A DNA stretch of 32,800 nucleotides from CAYSRM01 sp964475205 (GTDB taxonomy: Bacteria > Verrucomicrobiota > Kiritimatiellia > UBA8416 > CAYSRM01). Shown one piece after another: positions 15,858-23,861 of this stretch (position 1 is the stretch's first letter; each line of letters starts with the position of its first letter). The notes beneath the pieces are model-generated. The model saw nothing but the letters and a program-made list of their open reading frames with translations, was not told where the DNA came from and made no database searches. Where the stretch lies: assembly GCA_964475205.1 (NCBI GenBank), contig CAYYVQ010000024.1, positions 1 to 32,800 on the forward strand, in the 5' to 3' direction. The position numbers were made by a program, and so were the translations under genes.

Positions 15858-16517
15858 ATGAAACGCATGTCAGATATACCTGAGTCTGATCGACCTCGCG
15901 AAAAAATGCGCCGGGGCGGCGCGGAATCGTTGTCGGATCGTGAATTACTGGCAATACTGCTTGGCAAGGGCACACATGAGATGGATGTCATGACAATGGC
16001 AGACCGGATTCTTGAAGTGTTCGGAAAATCCAAAGAGTGCCCGCCACTGGCAGAACTGGAGAAGATCAAGGGCGTTGGCCCGGCACGAGCTACACTTATT
16101 TCCGCCGCGATTGAATTTGCCCGGCGGCGGATCAGGCCGGAGGGCTTCAAGGTTACTTTTCCGACAGATGTAATGCCGCTTATTCAGCATTATGCCGATC
16201 GAAAACAGGAGCATTTTCTTTGCGTTGCCTTAAACGGAGCAAACGAAGTGATCAAAACACGCGTTGTTTCGGTCGGAACAGTTGATAGAACCCAGGTTCA
16301 CCCGCGCGACGTATTTGCTGATCCTGTTGCCGACCGGGCCGCAGCGGTAATTGTTGCTCACAATCATCCTGCTACATCAGTACAGGCAAGCAAGGAGGAC
16401 ATTGCCATGACTAAACAGCTTGCCGATGCAGGCAAGACGCTCGGAATACGGGTGCTTGACCACATTATTTTCAATCAGAAAAGTCACTACAGCATGAAAG
16501 AGCATAACGCTATTTGA
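15858..16517 (+). CDS. radC: RadC-family (JAB/MPN) protein
   Basis: The 219-residue protein has a helix-hairpin-helix region (LEKIKGVGPARATL, 67-80) and a JAMM metal-binding motif: H168, H170 and D181 in AHNHPATSVQASKED. The N-terminal segment SDIPESDRPREKM plus LSDRELLAILLGKGT is diagnostic of RadC. The family's biochemical role is unsettled; the old DNA-repair assignment is doubtful, and many copies sit in mobile elements and defence islands. This one follows the Xre and ImmA/IrrE genes by one base. It could be either a chromosomal radC or an island gene; the coupling favours the island. Confidence 0.93.
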   Translation: MKRMSDIPESDRPREKMRRGGAESLSDRELLAILLGKGTHEMDVMTMADRILEVFGKSKECPPLAELEKIKGVGPARATLISAAIEFARRRIRPEGFKVTFPTDVMPLIQHYADRKQEHFLCVALNGANEVIKTRVVSVGTVDRTQVHPRDVFADPVADRAAAVIVAHNHPATSVQASKEDIAMTKQLADAGKTLGIRVLDHIIFNQKSHYSMKEHNAI

Positions 16518-16764
16518 TGCGGCAATAAATTGACGGCCTTATGCAATGACGCGGTGCGGTCGGGACGCTCTAATATAACTCTATATCTGGATATGCTCGA
16601 GCAATAATACGACGCACGCTTTTCGCACTTTTTTTTCTTTTGATTGCGTATTCTCGCTTCTGAGCTTCAGAACGTGTAGAGAATGTTTCGTAAGTGGCCG
16701 ATATAGAATCGACCAGAGGTTATTGACTGAAGAATGTAGACAAAGAAAAGCGAAGGAGAATTAC
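16518..16764. other. Gene-free gap between radC and the tRNA gene
   Basis: No reading frame or known RNA is evident. A weak stem followed by an eight-T run near 16615-16640 could end the radC transcript but the stem is poor. The gap separates the plus-strand accessory genes from the minus-strand tRNA. I looked for a repeat of the tRNA 3' end here and at the far edge near 2520-3770 and found none. Confidence 0.35.
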
Positions 16765-16840
<76 letters not shown>

Positions 16841-16876
16841 AGCAATTCTGCTTTGTTTTATCTCGACCCCTGAATT

Positions 16877-16907
16877 CCCCGAGCGCGTAAGCGCCTCGGG
16901 GCGTTTT
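16877..16907 (+). terminator. Rho-independent terminator-like hairpin
   Basis: CCCCGAG (16877-16883) and CTCGGGG (16895-16901) flank a CGC/GCG extension with one bulged base and a GTAA tetraloop. CGTTTT follows on the plus strand. The minus-strand side has no T run. It could stop plus-strand read-through from the island before it reaches the glutaredoxin-like gene at 17051. Confidence 0.5.
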
Positions 16908-17050
16908 CACCCATTGGAAAGGTTCTTTCCTTTTGGGTTGGGCGGAATAATTAGCATATTGATTGTCCGGTTGTCAACGATATGCTTGCAAAGTCCGGTG
17001 GAATTCGGATTTACTATGTGTTTTTGATTTATGAGCTGAGGAGTTGGTGT

Positions 17051-17347
17051 ATGACAAAACAGAAAATTGATATTTACTATAATTCCAATTGCGGGGCATG
17101 TAAAAAGGCCTTGGACTATCTGCATTCCAGGGGTTTGGATTTTCATGCCTATCATGTTGACTTTGACGCTGAAGCCGACAGGTTTGTGGATTCGGAGAAC
17201 ACGCGGCAAATGTACAGGAGATGCGGGGAAGAGATCAATTTTGTGCCCCAGGTGTTTGTCGGAGACACACACATTGCAGGGTGGATGAAGATGGGGCCGA
17301 TGATTCAGAGCGGGGAATTTGAAGGTTTGCTCGACCGCACACGTTGA
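17051..17347 (+). CDS. Glutaredoxin-like thioredoxin-fold protein
   Basis: The 98-residue protein has the thioredoxin fold layout: strand KIDIYYNSNCGACKKALDYL with the redox motif CGAC, then HAYHVDFDAEA, and the cis-proline strand NFVPQVFVGD followed by the glycine pair region of glutaredoxins (HIAGWMKMG). It is expected to be a cytosolic thiol-disulfide oxidoreductase. CGAC is an uncommon active-site sequence; classical glutaredoxins have CPYC or CGFS. GAGGAG at 17038-17043 is 7 bases before ATG 17051, which decides the start. The YkgJ-type gene begins 37 bases downstream, so both may share a transcript. Confidence 0.85.
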   Translation: MTKQKIDIYYNSNCGACKKALDYLHSRGLDFHAYHVDFDAEADRFVDSENTRQMYRRCGEEINFVPQVFVGDTHIAGWMKMGPMIQSGEFEGLLDRTR

Positions 17348-17384
17348 AATTACGGACCGGTTTTTTATCAGGATCAGATTTTTT

Positions 17385-17771
17385 ATGAGTGCGAAAAGCA
17401 GAAAAGGATTATGCGAAGACTGTGATTCGGAGTGTTGCCGTTACGTAGCCCTGGAGATTGATAAGCCTACCTGCAAGAGAGATTACGACAACATACGCTG
17501 GTACCTGCTTCATAAAGGTGTAAGCGTATTTCTAGACCACGAAGGCGGTTGGAATATTGAATTCCAGGCTGTCTGCGAAAAACTCGGCCAGGACGGCTAT
17601 TGCAGATATTACGAGCAGAGACCCAGGATATGCAGGGAACACGGAGTTGTTCAGACCTGTGAATTCCATTCTGAAACAGAGCCGCACAAGGCAAGGTTTG
17701 AGACCGAAGAAGAATTCAGGGCCTATCTGGAAAGCAGGGGCGTGGACTGGAGCTGGAAGAAACTGCCATAA
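17385..17771 (+). CDS. YkgJ-type cysteine cluster (zinc/iron-chelating) protein
   Basis: The 128-residue protein begins MSAKSRKGLCEDCDSECCRY, giving the CxxCxxxCC start of the YkgJ (CxxCxxCC) family. Later cysteines (VCEKLGQDGYCRYYEQRPRIC and a final CEF) complete a metal-binding cluster. The R-P-x-x-C segment is typical of the family. Members are predicted to bind zinc or an iron-sulfur cluster; their role is not established. The ATG at 17385 was chosen because the cysteine motif starts at once after it, and the upstream extension reads into the previous gene. It ends 7 bases before the convergent prepilin peptidase gene. Confidence 0.85.
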   Translation: MSAKSRKGLCEDCDSECCRYVALEIDKPTCKRDYDNIRWYLLHKGVSVFLDHEGGWNIEFQAVCEKLGQDGYCRYYEQRPRICREHGVVQTCEFHSETEPHKARFETEEEFRAYLESRGVDWSWKKLP

Positions 17772-17778
17772 CTCGCAT

Positions 17779-18663
17779 TCAAGGCAAAGCCGCTGGCGGC
17801 GTTATCAGTCGGAGATACGCTTCAACAATTGTCGGGCCCCATAGAATCCATATTATGGCCGCAAGCGCCAGGTAAGGACCGTATGGTATGCGGCTTTGCA
17901 TTTCTTTCTTTCCGGCAAAAACAAGGGCCAGTCCGGCCAGGGATCCGCAAAGGGAAGACACTACTATTGCGAACAGAACGGCTTTAACGCCGAGAAACGC
18001 GCCTATTGCGGACAGCAGTTTAACGTCTCCGAAGCCCATTGCGTCTTTCCGGAAAATTATGGATCCGACCACGGCGACAAGCCATAGTATTCCCCATCCT
18101 GTTGCAGCTCCTGCGCCCGACCATAGCAGGCTGCGCAGTATGGATTGCTGTCCATGGAGAGACGGAATCGCCGCGCTCAGGACCAGTCCTGCCGCTATCC
18201 CGCCCAGTGTTACCCTGTCAGGGATGATCATGTGCTCGAAGTCCACAAAGGTTCCGAGCAGAAGTCCGAAGATGACCAGCCAGTAAACCGGAACCAGTTT
18301 CCAGTCATAGACGGGGACGAGGTTTAATGGCCGATGCTCCGTAAAAACAGCAAGCTTCAGCCATATCAGGGTGAATAGAATTGCAACCAGAGCTTCAACT
18401 AAAAAATAGCGGGGCGATATTTTTTTTCTGCAATAACGGCATTTGCCTCTCAGGAAAATGTAACTGAAGAACGGTATGTTGCAGAACCATGGAATGCCTT
18501 TGCCGCAATCGGGACAGTAGGAACGCGGCGCGACTGTTGATATATCCCGTGGAATTCTGTAGATGCAGACATTCAGGTAACTTCCGATGCAGGCGCCGAA
18601 CAGAAACACGATGACTGTCAGAAATTCGTGCCAGTAGGGCATATAAAGATTAAAAATATTCAT
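17779..18663 (-). CDS. pilD: Prepilin peptidase (type IV leader peptidase / N-methyltransferase)
   Basis: This inner-membrane aspartic peptidase removes leader peptides from type IV pilins or type II secretion pseudopilins and methylates the new N-terminus. After a first membrane segment (VIVFLFGACIGSYLNVCIYR) comes the cytoplasmic zinc-binding loop with CPDCG and CRYCRKKIS. The two catalytic aspartates lie in TFVDFEHMIIPDRVTL and GFGDVKLLSAIGAFLG. Seven to eight hydrophobic segments and 294 residues match the family. It could serve pili or type II secretion, so the symbol (pilD or gspO) is a family name. It lies 39 bases after aroE on the same strand. Confidence 0.95.
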   Translation of the reverse strand: MNIFNLYMPYWHEFLTVIVFLFGACIGSYLNVCIYRIPRDISTVAPRSYCPDCGKGIPWFCNIPFFSYIFLRGKCRYCRKKISPRYFLVEALVAILFTLIWLKLAVFTEHRPLNLVPVYDWKLVPVYWLVIFGLLLGTFVDFEHMIIPDRVTLGGIAAGLVLSAAIPSLHGQQSILRSLLWSGAGAATGWGILWLVAVVGSIIFRKDAMGFGDVKLLSAIGAFLGVKAVLFAIVVSSLCGSLAGLALVFAGKKEMQSRIPYGPYLALAAIIWILWGPTIVEAYLRLITPPAALP

Positions 18664-18702
18664 TACGGCACACCCGTCTCGTATTGAGTTTTATATCAAG
18701 TG

Positions 18703-19593
18703 TCAAGATGTGCCCTCTTTGTCTTTAGAGTATACTTCTTCTTCGAGGGCCTTCATCATTGCTTCCGCCGGGGGTTCTTTGCCTGTCCAGATACGAAAAG
18801 CAACCGCTCCCTGAAACATGAGCATTGACAGGCCGTTTGCAGCCGAAGCTCCAGCAGAACGGGCGGTTTTCATGAAATCCGTTTCAGGATACATATAAAC
18901 CAGGTCAAAAGCCTTTTGTTCTCTGCTGAAAGCCTCCGGCGGGAGGGGAGATCGGTCTCCTTCTTTCATACCGACCGGGGTAGCCTGGATTACAAGGTCC
19001 GCCCCTGATACCGCATTGGTAAGTTCATTTGCTGAGGACGGCGCTATGGTTGTTTTGCATTTCGGAAAAATCTTCATCTCTCTTTTCAGCCTGGCGCATT
19101 TTTCCGGGTCCACATCTGATATTGCGACAGAGTAAGCCCCCCTGGAAGCCGCTGTTATAGCAACAGCTCTGCCTGCTCCGCCTGCCCCTAGAATGAAAAC
19201 AGAGAGACCGTCCATGCGCAGGCCGAATTCTTTTTCGATTGCCTTTAAGAAACCTGCCCCGTCAGTGTTATGTCCTCTCAATCCGGCATCGGTGAACTCA
19301 ACTGTGTTTACAGCGCCCAGCTTTCTCGCTGAATTGTCCAGATCATCTATATCCCTGAAGCCGACCTCTTTCAGTGGAACAGTCAGGTTTACTCCTCCGA
19401 ACCCCATGATCCGCATGGCTTTAAGCGTATACAGCAGGTCATTTGGAGGCACGTCGAAAGCCAGATAAACAGCATCAAGACCCATTGCCGAGACAGCCGC
19501 GTTATGCATCACAGGGGAAAGCGTGTGGCCGATGGGATGGCCGAGCACGGCGAAAGGTTTTGTATGTCCGCTGAGCTTCATTGATTTATCCAT
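18703..19593 (-). CDS. aroE: Shikimate dehydrogenase
   Basis: AroE reduces 3-dehydroshikimate to shikimate with NADPH in aromatic amino acid synthesis. The substrate-binding domain has LGHPIGHTLSPVMHNAA (SxS region replaced by TLSP), the catalytic lysine in NLTVPLKE, and NTDGAGF with the catalytic aspartate. The nucleotide-binding domain has the glycine loop LGAGGAGRA. The C-terminal NGLSMLMFQGAVAFRIWTG is characteristic. ATG 19593 (MDKSMKLSGH) is preferred because GAGGG lies about 11 bases upstream, and a further 20 residues in the open frame are not conserved. ATG 19581 is possible. The gene lies 109 bases after leuA and may belong to the ilv-leu transcript. Confidence 0.94.
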   Translation of the reverse strand: MDKSMKLSGHTKPFAVLGHPIGHTLSPVMHNAAVSAMGLDAVYLAFDVPPNDLLYTLKAMRIMGFGGVNLTVPLKEVGFRDIDDLDNSARKLGAVNTVEFTDAGLRGHNTDGAGFLKAIEKEFGLRMDGLSVFILGAGGAGRAVAITAASRGAYSVAISDVDPEKCARLKREMKIFPKCKTTIAPSSANELTNAVSGADLVIQATPVGMKEGDRSPLPPEAFSREQKAFDLVYMYPETDFMKTARSAGASAANGLSMLMFQGAVAFRIWTGKEPPAEAMMKALEEEVYSKDKEGTS

Positions 19594-19702
19594 GATTCTA
19601 TAATCCCTCGTTAGAACAGCGGACAATGAACACGAATAGAAATAAAATTGCAAGAAAACTCGTGACAGAAAGCAAAGACGTGGCTGCCTCGATTCTTCGG
19701 GG

Positions 19703-21229
19703 TTACTTGTCGTTGTCCGCCAGTATCCGGTTTACGCATGAAAGATAAGCCTTTGCCGCGGCCTCGACGATATCGGTGCTGGCTGCCTTGGAGTTGGATG
19801 TGGTCTGGTTGAACGCTGCCTGCAGGGTAACCTCTCCCATTGCGTCCTTGCCGATTGTTACGGCATTGAGCGAGAAATCCAGAAGTTTGCCCTGTACACC
19901 CGTGATGCGGTCGATAGTTTTAAGTGTAGCGTCCACCGGGCCGTCTCCGCAGGCCGCGTCCTGGATCAACTGGTCTTCTTTCTTGAGCCGAACCGTGGCT
20001 GTCGGTACTGTCCCGGTTCCCGCAGACACGTGAAGATAGTCCAGCACGTATACGCCGCGCGGTTCCACCATCTGTTCCTGGGCGATCATCAGAAGATCGT
20101 CGTCATAGATGTGTTTTTTCTTGTCGGCCAGATCGATAAAACGGGCATAGGCCTGGTCAAACTCTTCTTTGCTCAACGCGATGCCGAGTCTTTCCATGTG
20201 ATGCTGGAAGGCATGGCGCCCGGAATGCTTGCCCAGCACGAGGTCCGACCCGTCCATGCCAACGTCCTTTGGCTGCATGATTTCGTAGGTGGAGCGTTCT
20301 TTCAGCATTCCGTCCTGGTGAACCCCTGACTCGTGGGCAAACGCGTTGGCGCCAACAATAGCCTTATTGCGCTGCACACCGATGCCTGTCAGGCGGCTGA
20401 CCAGTCTGCTGGTTCGGAAGAGTCTTTCGGTTTTGACGTCCGTGTATATGCCGGGATAAGCGTCTTTGCGCGTATTCAGGATCATCACGATTTCTTCCAG
20501 CGCCGCGTTGCCGGCTCTTTCTCCGAGCCCGTTAATTGTGCACTCAATACCCCTGGCGCCATTCTGTACAGCGGACAGGGAGTTTGCAACCGCCAGCCCC
20601 AGGTCGTTATGGCAGTGTACGCTTATAACAGCATCATTAATATTTTCCACGTTTTCGTACAAAAAGGCTATAAGGCTTCCAAACTCTATCGGCGTGGAGT
20701 AGCCGACAGTGTCGGGTATATTCACTGTTGTTGCGCCCGCATCGATAGCGGCTCTGACTACTTCGACCAGGAACTCCGGTTCAGTTCTCGAAGCGTCTTC
20801 GGGACTGAACTCAACTTCTCCGCAGAATTTTTTTGCGAACTGCACCGATGCTATCGCCTGTTTTATGATTTCGTCGCGCGCTTTCTTGAGTTTGAACTGG
20901 CGGTGAATTTTTGATGTTGCCAGAAACACGTGTATGCGTTTTCTTTCCGCCGGTTCCAGGGCTTCTGCGCAGGCTTCGATGTCCTTTTCCAGGCACCTGG
21001 CCAGCCCGGCAATAGCCGGGCCCTTGATCGAACCGGCGATAGCCTTTACGGCTTCGAAATCGCCCGGAGAGGCGATGGGGAAACCCGCTTCGATCACGTC
21101 AACATTCAACAGCGCAAGCTGGTGGGCAATTTCCAGTTTTTCCCTGTGGTTGAGGCTAGCGCCCGGCGATTGCTCGCCATCGCGCAGTGTTGTGTCGAAA
21201 ATCACAACTTTATCCTTGTTGTCATTCAT
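19703..21229 (-). CDS. leuA: 2-isopropylmalate synthase
   Basis: LeuA condenses acetyl-CoA with 2-oxoisovalerate, the first committed step of leucine synthesis. The TIM-barrel domain begins VVIFDTTLRDGEQSPGASLN with the metal-binding aspartate. The second metal site is VHCHNDLGLAVANSLSA (HxH), and GLGERAGNAALEEI follows. The C-terminal regulatory domain, which usually gives leucine feedback inhibition, includes GTVPTATVRLKK and GDGPVDATLKTIDRITG. At 508 residues it is the standard full-length bacterial form. It starts 12 bases after ilvH, so it belongs to the attenuator-controlled ilv operon. Confidence 0.97.
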   Translation of the reverse strand: MNDNKDKVVIFDTTLRDGEQSPGASLNHREKLEIAHQLALLNVDVIEAGFPIASPGDFEAVKAIAGSIKGPAIAGLARCLEKDIEACAEALEPAERKRIHVFLATSKIHRQFKLKKARDEIIKQAIASVQFAKKFCGEVEFSPEDASRTEPEFLVEVVRAAIDAGATTVNIPDTVGYSTPIEFGSLIAFLYENVENINDAVISVHCHNDLGLAVANSLSAVQNGARGIECTINGLGERAGNAALEEIVMILNTRKDAYPGIYTDVKTERLFRTSRLVSRLTGIGVQRNKAIVGANAFAHESGVHQDGMLKERSTYEIMQPKDVGMDGSDLVLGKHSGRHAFQHHMERLGIALSKEEFDQAYARFIDLADKKKHIYDDDLLMIAQEQMVEPRGVYVLDYLHVSAGTGTVPTATVRLKKEDQLIQDAACGDGPVDATLKTIDRITGVQGKLLDFSLNAVTIGKDAMGEVTLQAAFNQTTSNSKAASTDIVEAAAKAYLSCVNRILADNDK

Positions 21230-21241
21230 CTTTCTATTCCT

Positions 21242-21724
21242 CTATTCGCTTTTAGGCACGGCAACAACCCCGCTCCTGGAGAGCTGGAGTATCTTATGGG
21301 GTTTGAGCAGTTCCAGCACTTCTTCTATCTTGTCTTGCTGATCGACTGCCTGGACAGTAAGCGAGTTCTGTTGGACCGACGCAATTTTTGCGCCGGCAAG
21401 CTCGACCAGTTTTATGATTTCGTCCCTGTTTTTTGATGTGGCAGTCACTTCCACAAGCACAAGCTCCCGGTCCAGGTGTCTCTGATTGGTAAGGTCCGTA
21501 ACCTTGATAACCTCTATGAGCTTGTTTAACTGCTTGGTCACCTGTTCCAGCAGGCGGACGTCGCCTGGAACCGAAAGGGTCATGCGGGAGACTTTACTGT
21601 CATGGGTTGGGGCGACAGTAAGGCTTTCGATGTTGTATCCCCGTCCTGATATAAGACCGACGATTCTCGCAAGCACACCTGGTTGATTTTCAACCAGAGC
21701 GCTGATTACGTGTTTCATGTTCAA
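21242..21724 (-). CDS. ilvH: Acetolactate synthase small (regulatory) subunit
   Basis: The 160-residue regulatory subunit activates the catalytic subunit and mediates valine feedback inhibition. The N-terminal ACT domain reads ISALVENQPGVLARIVGLIS, then GRGYNIESLTVAPTHD. The C-terminal domain contains RELVLVEVTATSKNRDEIIK and the strand ASVQQNSLTVQAVDQQDKIE. The length is standard. It begins 44 bases after ilvB and ends 12 bases before leuA on the same strand. Confidence 0.97.
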   Translation of the reverse strand: MNMKHVISALVENQPGVLARIVGLISGRGYNIESLTVAPTHDSKVSRMTLSVPGDVRLLEQVTKQLNKLIEVIKVTDLTNQRHLDRELVLVEVTATSKNRDEIIKLVELAGAKIASVQQNSLTVQAVDQQDKIEEVLELLKPHKILQLSRSGVVAVPKSE

Positions 21725-21768
21725 CTACCTCCTCTAATTTATGATCAAGATGCCCCTTTGACTTTATG

Positions 21769-23493
21769 TTACGCCATGCTGTGTATCATTTCCATGAGCG
21801 AAGCGCCCGGCGGGACCATGGGGTATACATTTTCCTCTGATTTTACAATGCATTCGACTACCACCGGCCCCTTTGTGGCGAAAGCCTTTTTAAGGGCGGG
21901 TATGACATCGTGCTGGTTCTTGACTCGCATTGCCGTGGCTCCGTGAGCTTCGGCAAGTTTAACAAAGTCCGGCAGATACCTGTCCTTTTCTGGTTCCTGG
22001 AGTTTTTCTATTTTAGTCCGGCTGGTCTGTCCGAGTCTTGTGGCGGAATACTCCTGGTTATAGAACATCTCCTGCCATTGCCGAACCATTCCCAGGTAGC
22101 CGTTATTCAGGATTACAACATTGATGGGAAGCTGGTGTTCCACTGCAACCACCAGTTCCTGGAAATTCATCTGTATGCTTCCGTCTCCAGCTATATCCAC
22201 CACGATCCTGCTGCGGTCTCCTGCCTGTGCTCCGATTGCAGCCGGCAGCCCGTACCCCATTGTTCCAAGGCCCCCGGAAGACAGGAAGCTTCGCGGTCTT
22301 GTATACTTGAAGAAATGAGAAGACCACATCTGGTGCTGTCCGACTTCGGTAACGATTGTTGCCGTGCCTTCGGTTACTTCGTATATTTTTTCGATAACGA
22401 ACTGCGGCAGAAGCTCGTCAGTTTCACGATTGTACGAAAACGGGTACTGTTCCTGCCATTCAGAAATGCGATCAAGCCATTCCTTGCGCTCTTTTTGTTC
22501 AACTTTCTTGATCAGCTCGCGCAACACATGTTTGACATCTCCTACAACCGGTATTTCGGTGGGAACGCTTTTGCCTATCGCCGAAGGGTCTATGTCTATG
22601 TGGGCTTTGATTGCTTTCGGCGCAAATTCCGATATTTTGCCGGTTACGCGATCGTCAAAACGGGCGGCAACCGAGACCAGGAGGTCGCAGTCGCTGACTG
22701 CCAGATTGGCCGTAGAACTTCCGTGCATGCCGAGCATGCGCACTGCCAGAGGATCTGTTTCCGGGAAGGCTCCGAGTCCCATAAGGGTAGTGGTTACAGG
22801 TAGGCGGGCCTTTCTTGCCAGCTCGGTAAGCTCTTCGGAAGCGTTGCCTGCCAGAACCCCGCCGCCAACGTACAGCAGCGGTCTTTGGGCATTGTTTATG
22901 GCTTCGGCAAGTTTCTTTATCTGTTTTGGGTGGCCCTTGCTTGACGGCTTGTAGCCCCTGATGGATATTTTGTCCGGCACGACGGCATCAGTTTCCGCGC
23001 GCTGTATGTTTTTGGGTATATCTATCAGTACCGGCCCTGGTTTGCCAGTGGACGCTATATGAAATGCCTCCGGGATCACGCGGGCCAGGTCGTCGACATT
23101 GCGGACCAGGTAGTTGTGTTTTGTAACCGCCCGGGTTATTCCCACGGTGTCGGCCTCCTGGAAGGCGTCGTTGCCTATCATGTCGGCCGGAACCTGTCCG
23201 CTGATACAGACAATAGGTATGCCATCCATATTGGCTGTTGCAAGGCCGGTCACTGCGTTGGTGGCTCCCGGGCCGGATGTGACTATGCAGCATCCCACTT
23301 TACCGGTGGCGCGGGCATATCCGTCTGCCATATGGGTCGCGCCCTGTTCGTGGCGGGCAAGTATGAACTCAAAAGGAGCATGGTACAGCTTTGAAAAAAT
23401 ATCCAGTACTGCTCCGCCAGGCAGGCCGAAGATGGTTTCTACGCCCGCTTTTTCTAATCCCTCTATTACCAGGTCAGCGCCAATTTTTTTCAT
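21769..23493 (-). CDS. ilvB: Acetolactate synthase large (catalytic) subunit
   Basis: This thiamine diphosphate-dependent enzyme makes acetolactate and acetohydroxybutyrate, the first common step of valine and isoleucine synthesis. The N-terminal pyrimidine-binding domain has FGLPGGAVLDIF and the catalytic glutamate in ARHEQGATHMADGYAR. The ThDP-binding motif is GDGSIQMNFQELVV ending in NNGYLGMVRQWQ. The central domain binds FAD in typical members. 574 residues is full length. Transcription is predicted to be controlled by the leader and attenuator just upstream (23532-23703). The following genes ilvH and leuA complete a branched-chain operon. No ilvC is present in the window. Confidence 0.97.
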   Translation of the reverse strand: MKKIGADLVIEGLEKAGVETIFGLPGGAVLDIFSKLYHAPFEFILARHEQGATHMADGYARATGKVGCCIVTSGPGATNAVTGLATANMDGIPIVCISGQVPADMIGNDAFQEADTVGITRAVTKHNYLVRNVDDLARVIPEAFHIASTGKPGPVLIDIPKNIQRAETDAVVPDKISIRGYKPSSKGHPKQIKKLAEAINNAQRPLLYVGGGVLAGNASEELTELARKARLPVTTTLMGLGAFPETDPLAVRMLGMHGSSTANLAVSDCDLLVSVAARFDDRVTGKISEFAPKAIKAHIDIDPSAIGKSVPTEIPVVGDVKHVLRELIKKVEQKERKEWLDRISEWQEQYPFSYNRETDELLPQFVIEKIYEVTEGTATIVTEVGQHQMWSSHFFKYTRPRSFLSSGGLGTMGYGLPAAIGAQAGDRSRIVVDIAGDGSIQMNFQELVVAVEHQLPINVVILNNGYLGMVRQWQEMFYNQEYSATRLGQTSRTKIEKLQEPEKDRYLPDFVKLAEAHGATAMRVKNQHDVIPALKKAFATKGPVVVECIVKSEENVYPMVPPGASLMEMIHSMA

Positions 23494-23531
23494 TTCAATG
23501 CCTCTTGTCTTTCCGTTGTTTTCTCAGTAAT

Positions 23532-23560
23532 AAAAAACCCACCGTGAAGATCACGGTGGG
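23532..23560 (-). terminator. Attenuator terminator of the ilvB operon
   Basis: On the minus strand CCCACCGTGA, loop TCT, TCACGGTGGG forms a perfect 10-bp stem followed at once by TTTTTT (plus-strand A run 23532-23537). It lies 38 bases before the ilvB start. The 5' arm can instead pair with TCACGGTGG at 23604-23612 inside the leader peptide gene, over 9 perfect base pairs, so terminator and antiterminator are mutually exclusive. Confidence 0.9.
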
Positions 23561-23583
23561 TTTCATTTCGGAAACTGGAAATC

Positions 23584-23703
23584 TCAGTCTTTCGACCGGC
23601 TTTCCACCGTGACCGGCGCGCGCACAATAAGAGACAACAAAAGTCCCCTGTGCAGCGCTATGGCTACATCCGCCAGGATCACGATGGAAATCAGGTTTTT
23701 CAT
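23584..23703 (-). CDS. Branched-chain amino acid leader peptide (ilv attenuation)
   Basis: A short frame starting at the ATG complementary to 23701-23703 encodes 39 residues, beginning MKNLISIVILADVAIALHRG and continuing LLLSLIVRAPVTVESRSKD. Seven leucine, five isoleucine and five valine codons make up 17 of 39, including CTT TTG TTG in tandem. It stops 23 bases before the terminator stem. Its last third contains the sequence that can pair with the terminator's 5' arm. The model is the classical one: plentiful charged tRNAs let the ribosome cover this segment so the terminator forms; stalling at Leu/Ile/Val codons frees it to form the antiterminator. No strong ribosome binding site is seen; GTGAA lies directly before the ATG. 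Confidence 0.85.
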   Translation of the reverse strand: MKNLISIVILADVAIALHRGLLLSLIVRAPVTVESRSKD

Positions 23704-23713
23704 TTCACGTGAA

Positions 23714-23743
23714 AATCTACAACAGTCGCGCCGATGGAGTCAA
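23714..23743 (-). promoter_or_regulatory. Possible promoter of the ilv leader
   Basis: On the minus strand TTGACT (23738-23743) is followed after 18 bases by TAGATT (23714-23719). The -35 is good and the -10 is weak. If used, transcription would start within a few bases of the leader ATG, giving an almost leaderless peptide, which fits the lack of a ribosome binding site. Confidence 0.35.
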
Positions 23744-23861
23744 CAGTAATATTGAAAAAAACTGGATGCTGGGGGCTGGATATGGGTAAAAAAAATGGAG
23801 TAACTCTTGTGTTACGGGCAAATATCTGTTAATATTTAATACGTTTCTAATGGTGATTATT

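Noticed and set aside
15524..16150. Minus-strand 208-codon frame
   Set aside because: Antisense to the ImmA/IrrE and RadC genes, both of which carry clear catalytic motifs.
21910..22803. Plus-strand 297-codon frame
   Set aside because: It lies entirely antisense to ilvB, which is full length and unmistakable.
23532..23703. T-box riboswitch upstream of ilvB
   Set aside because: No T-box or specifier-loop consensus is seen, whereas a branched-chain-rich leader peptide and alternative hairpins explain the region.
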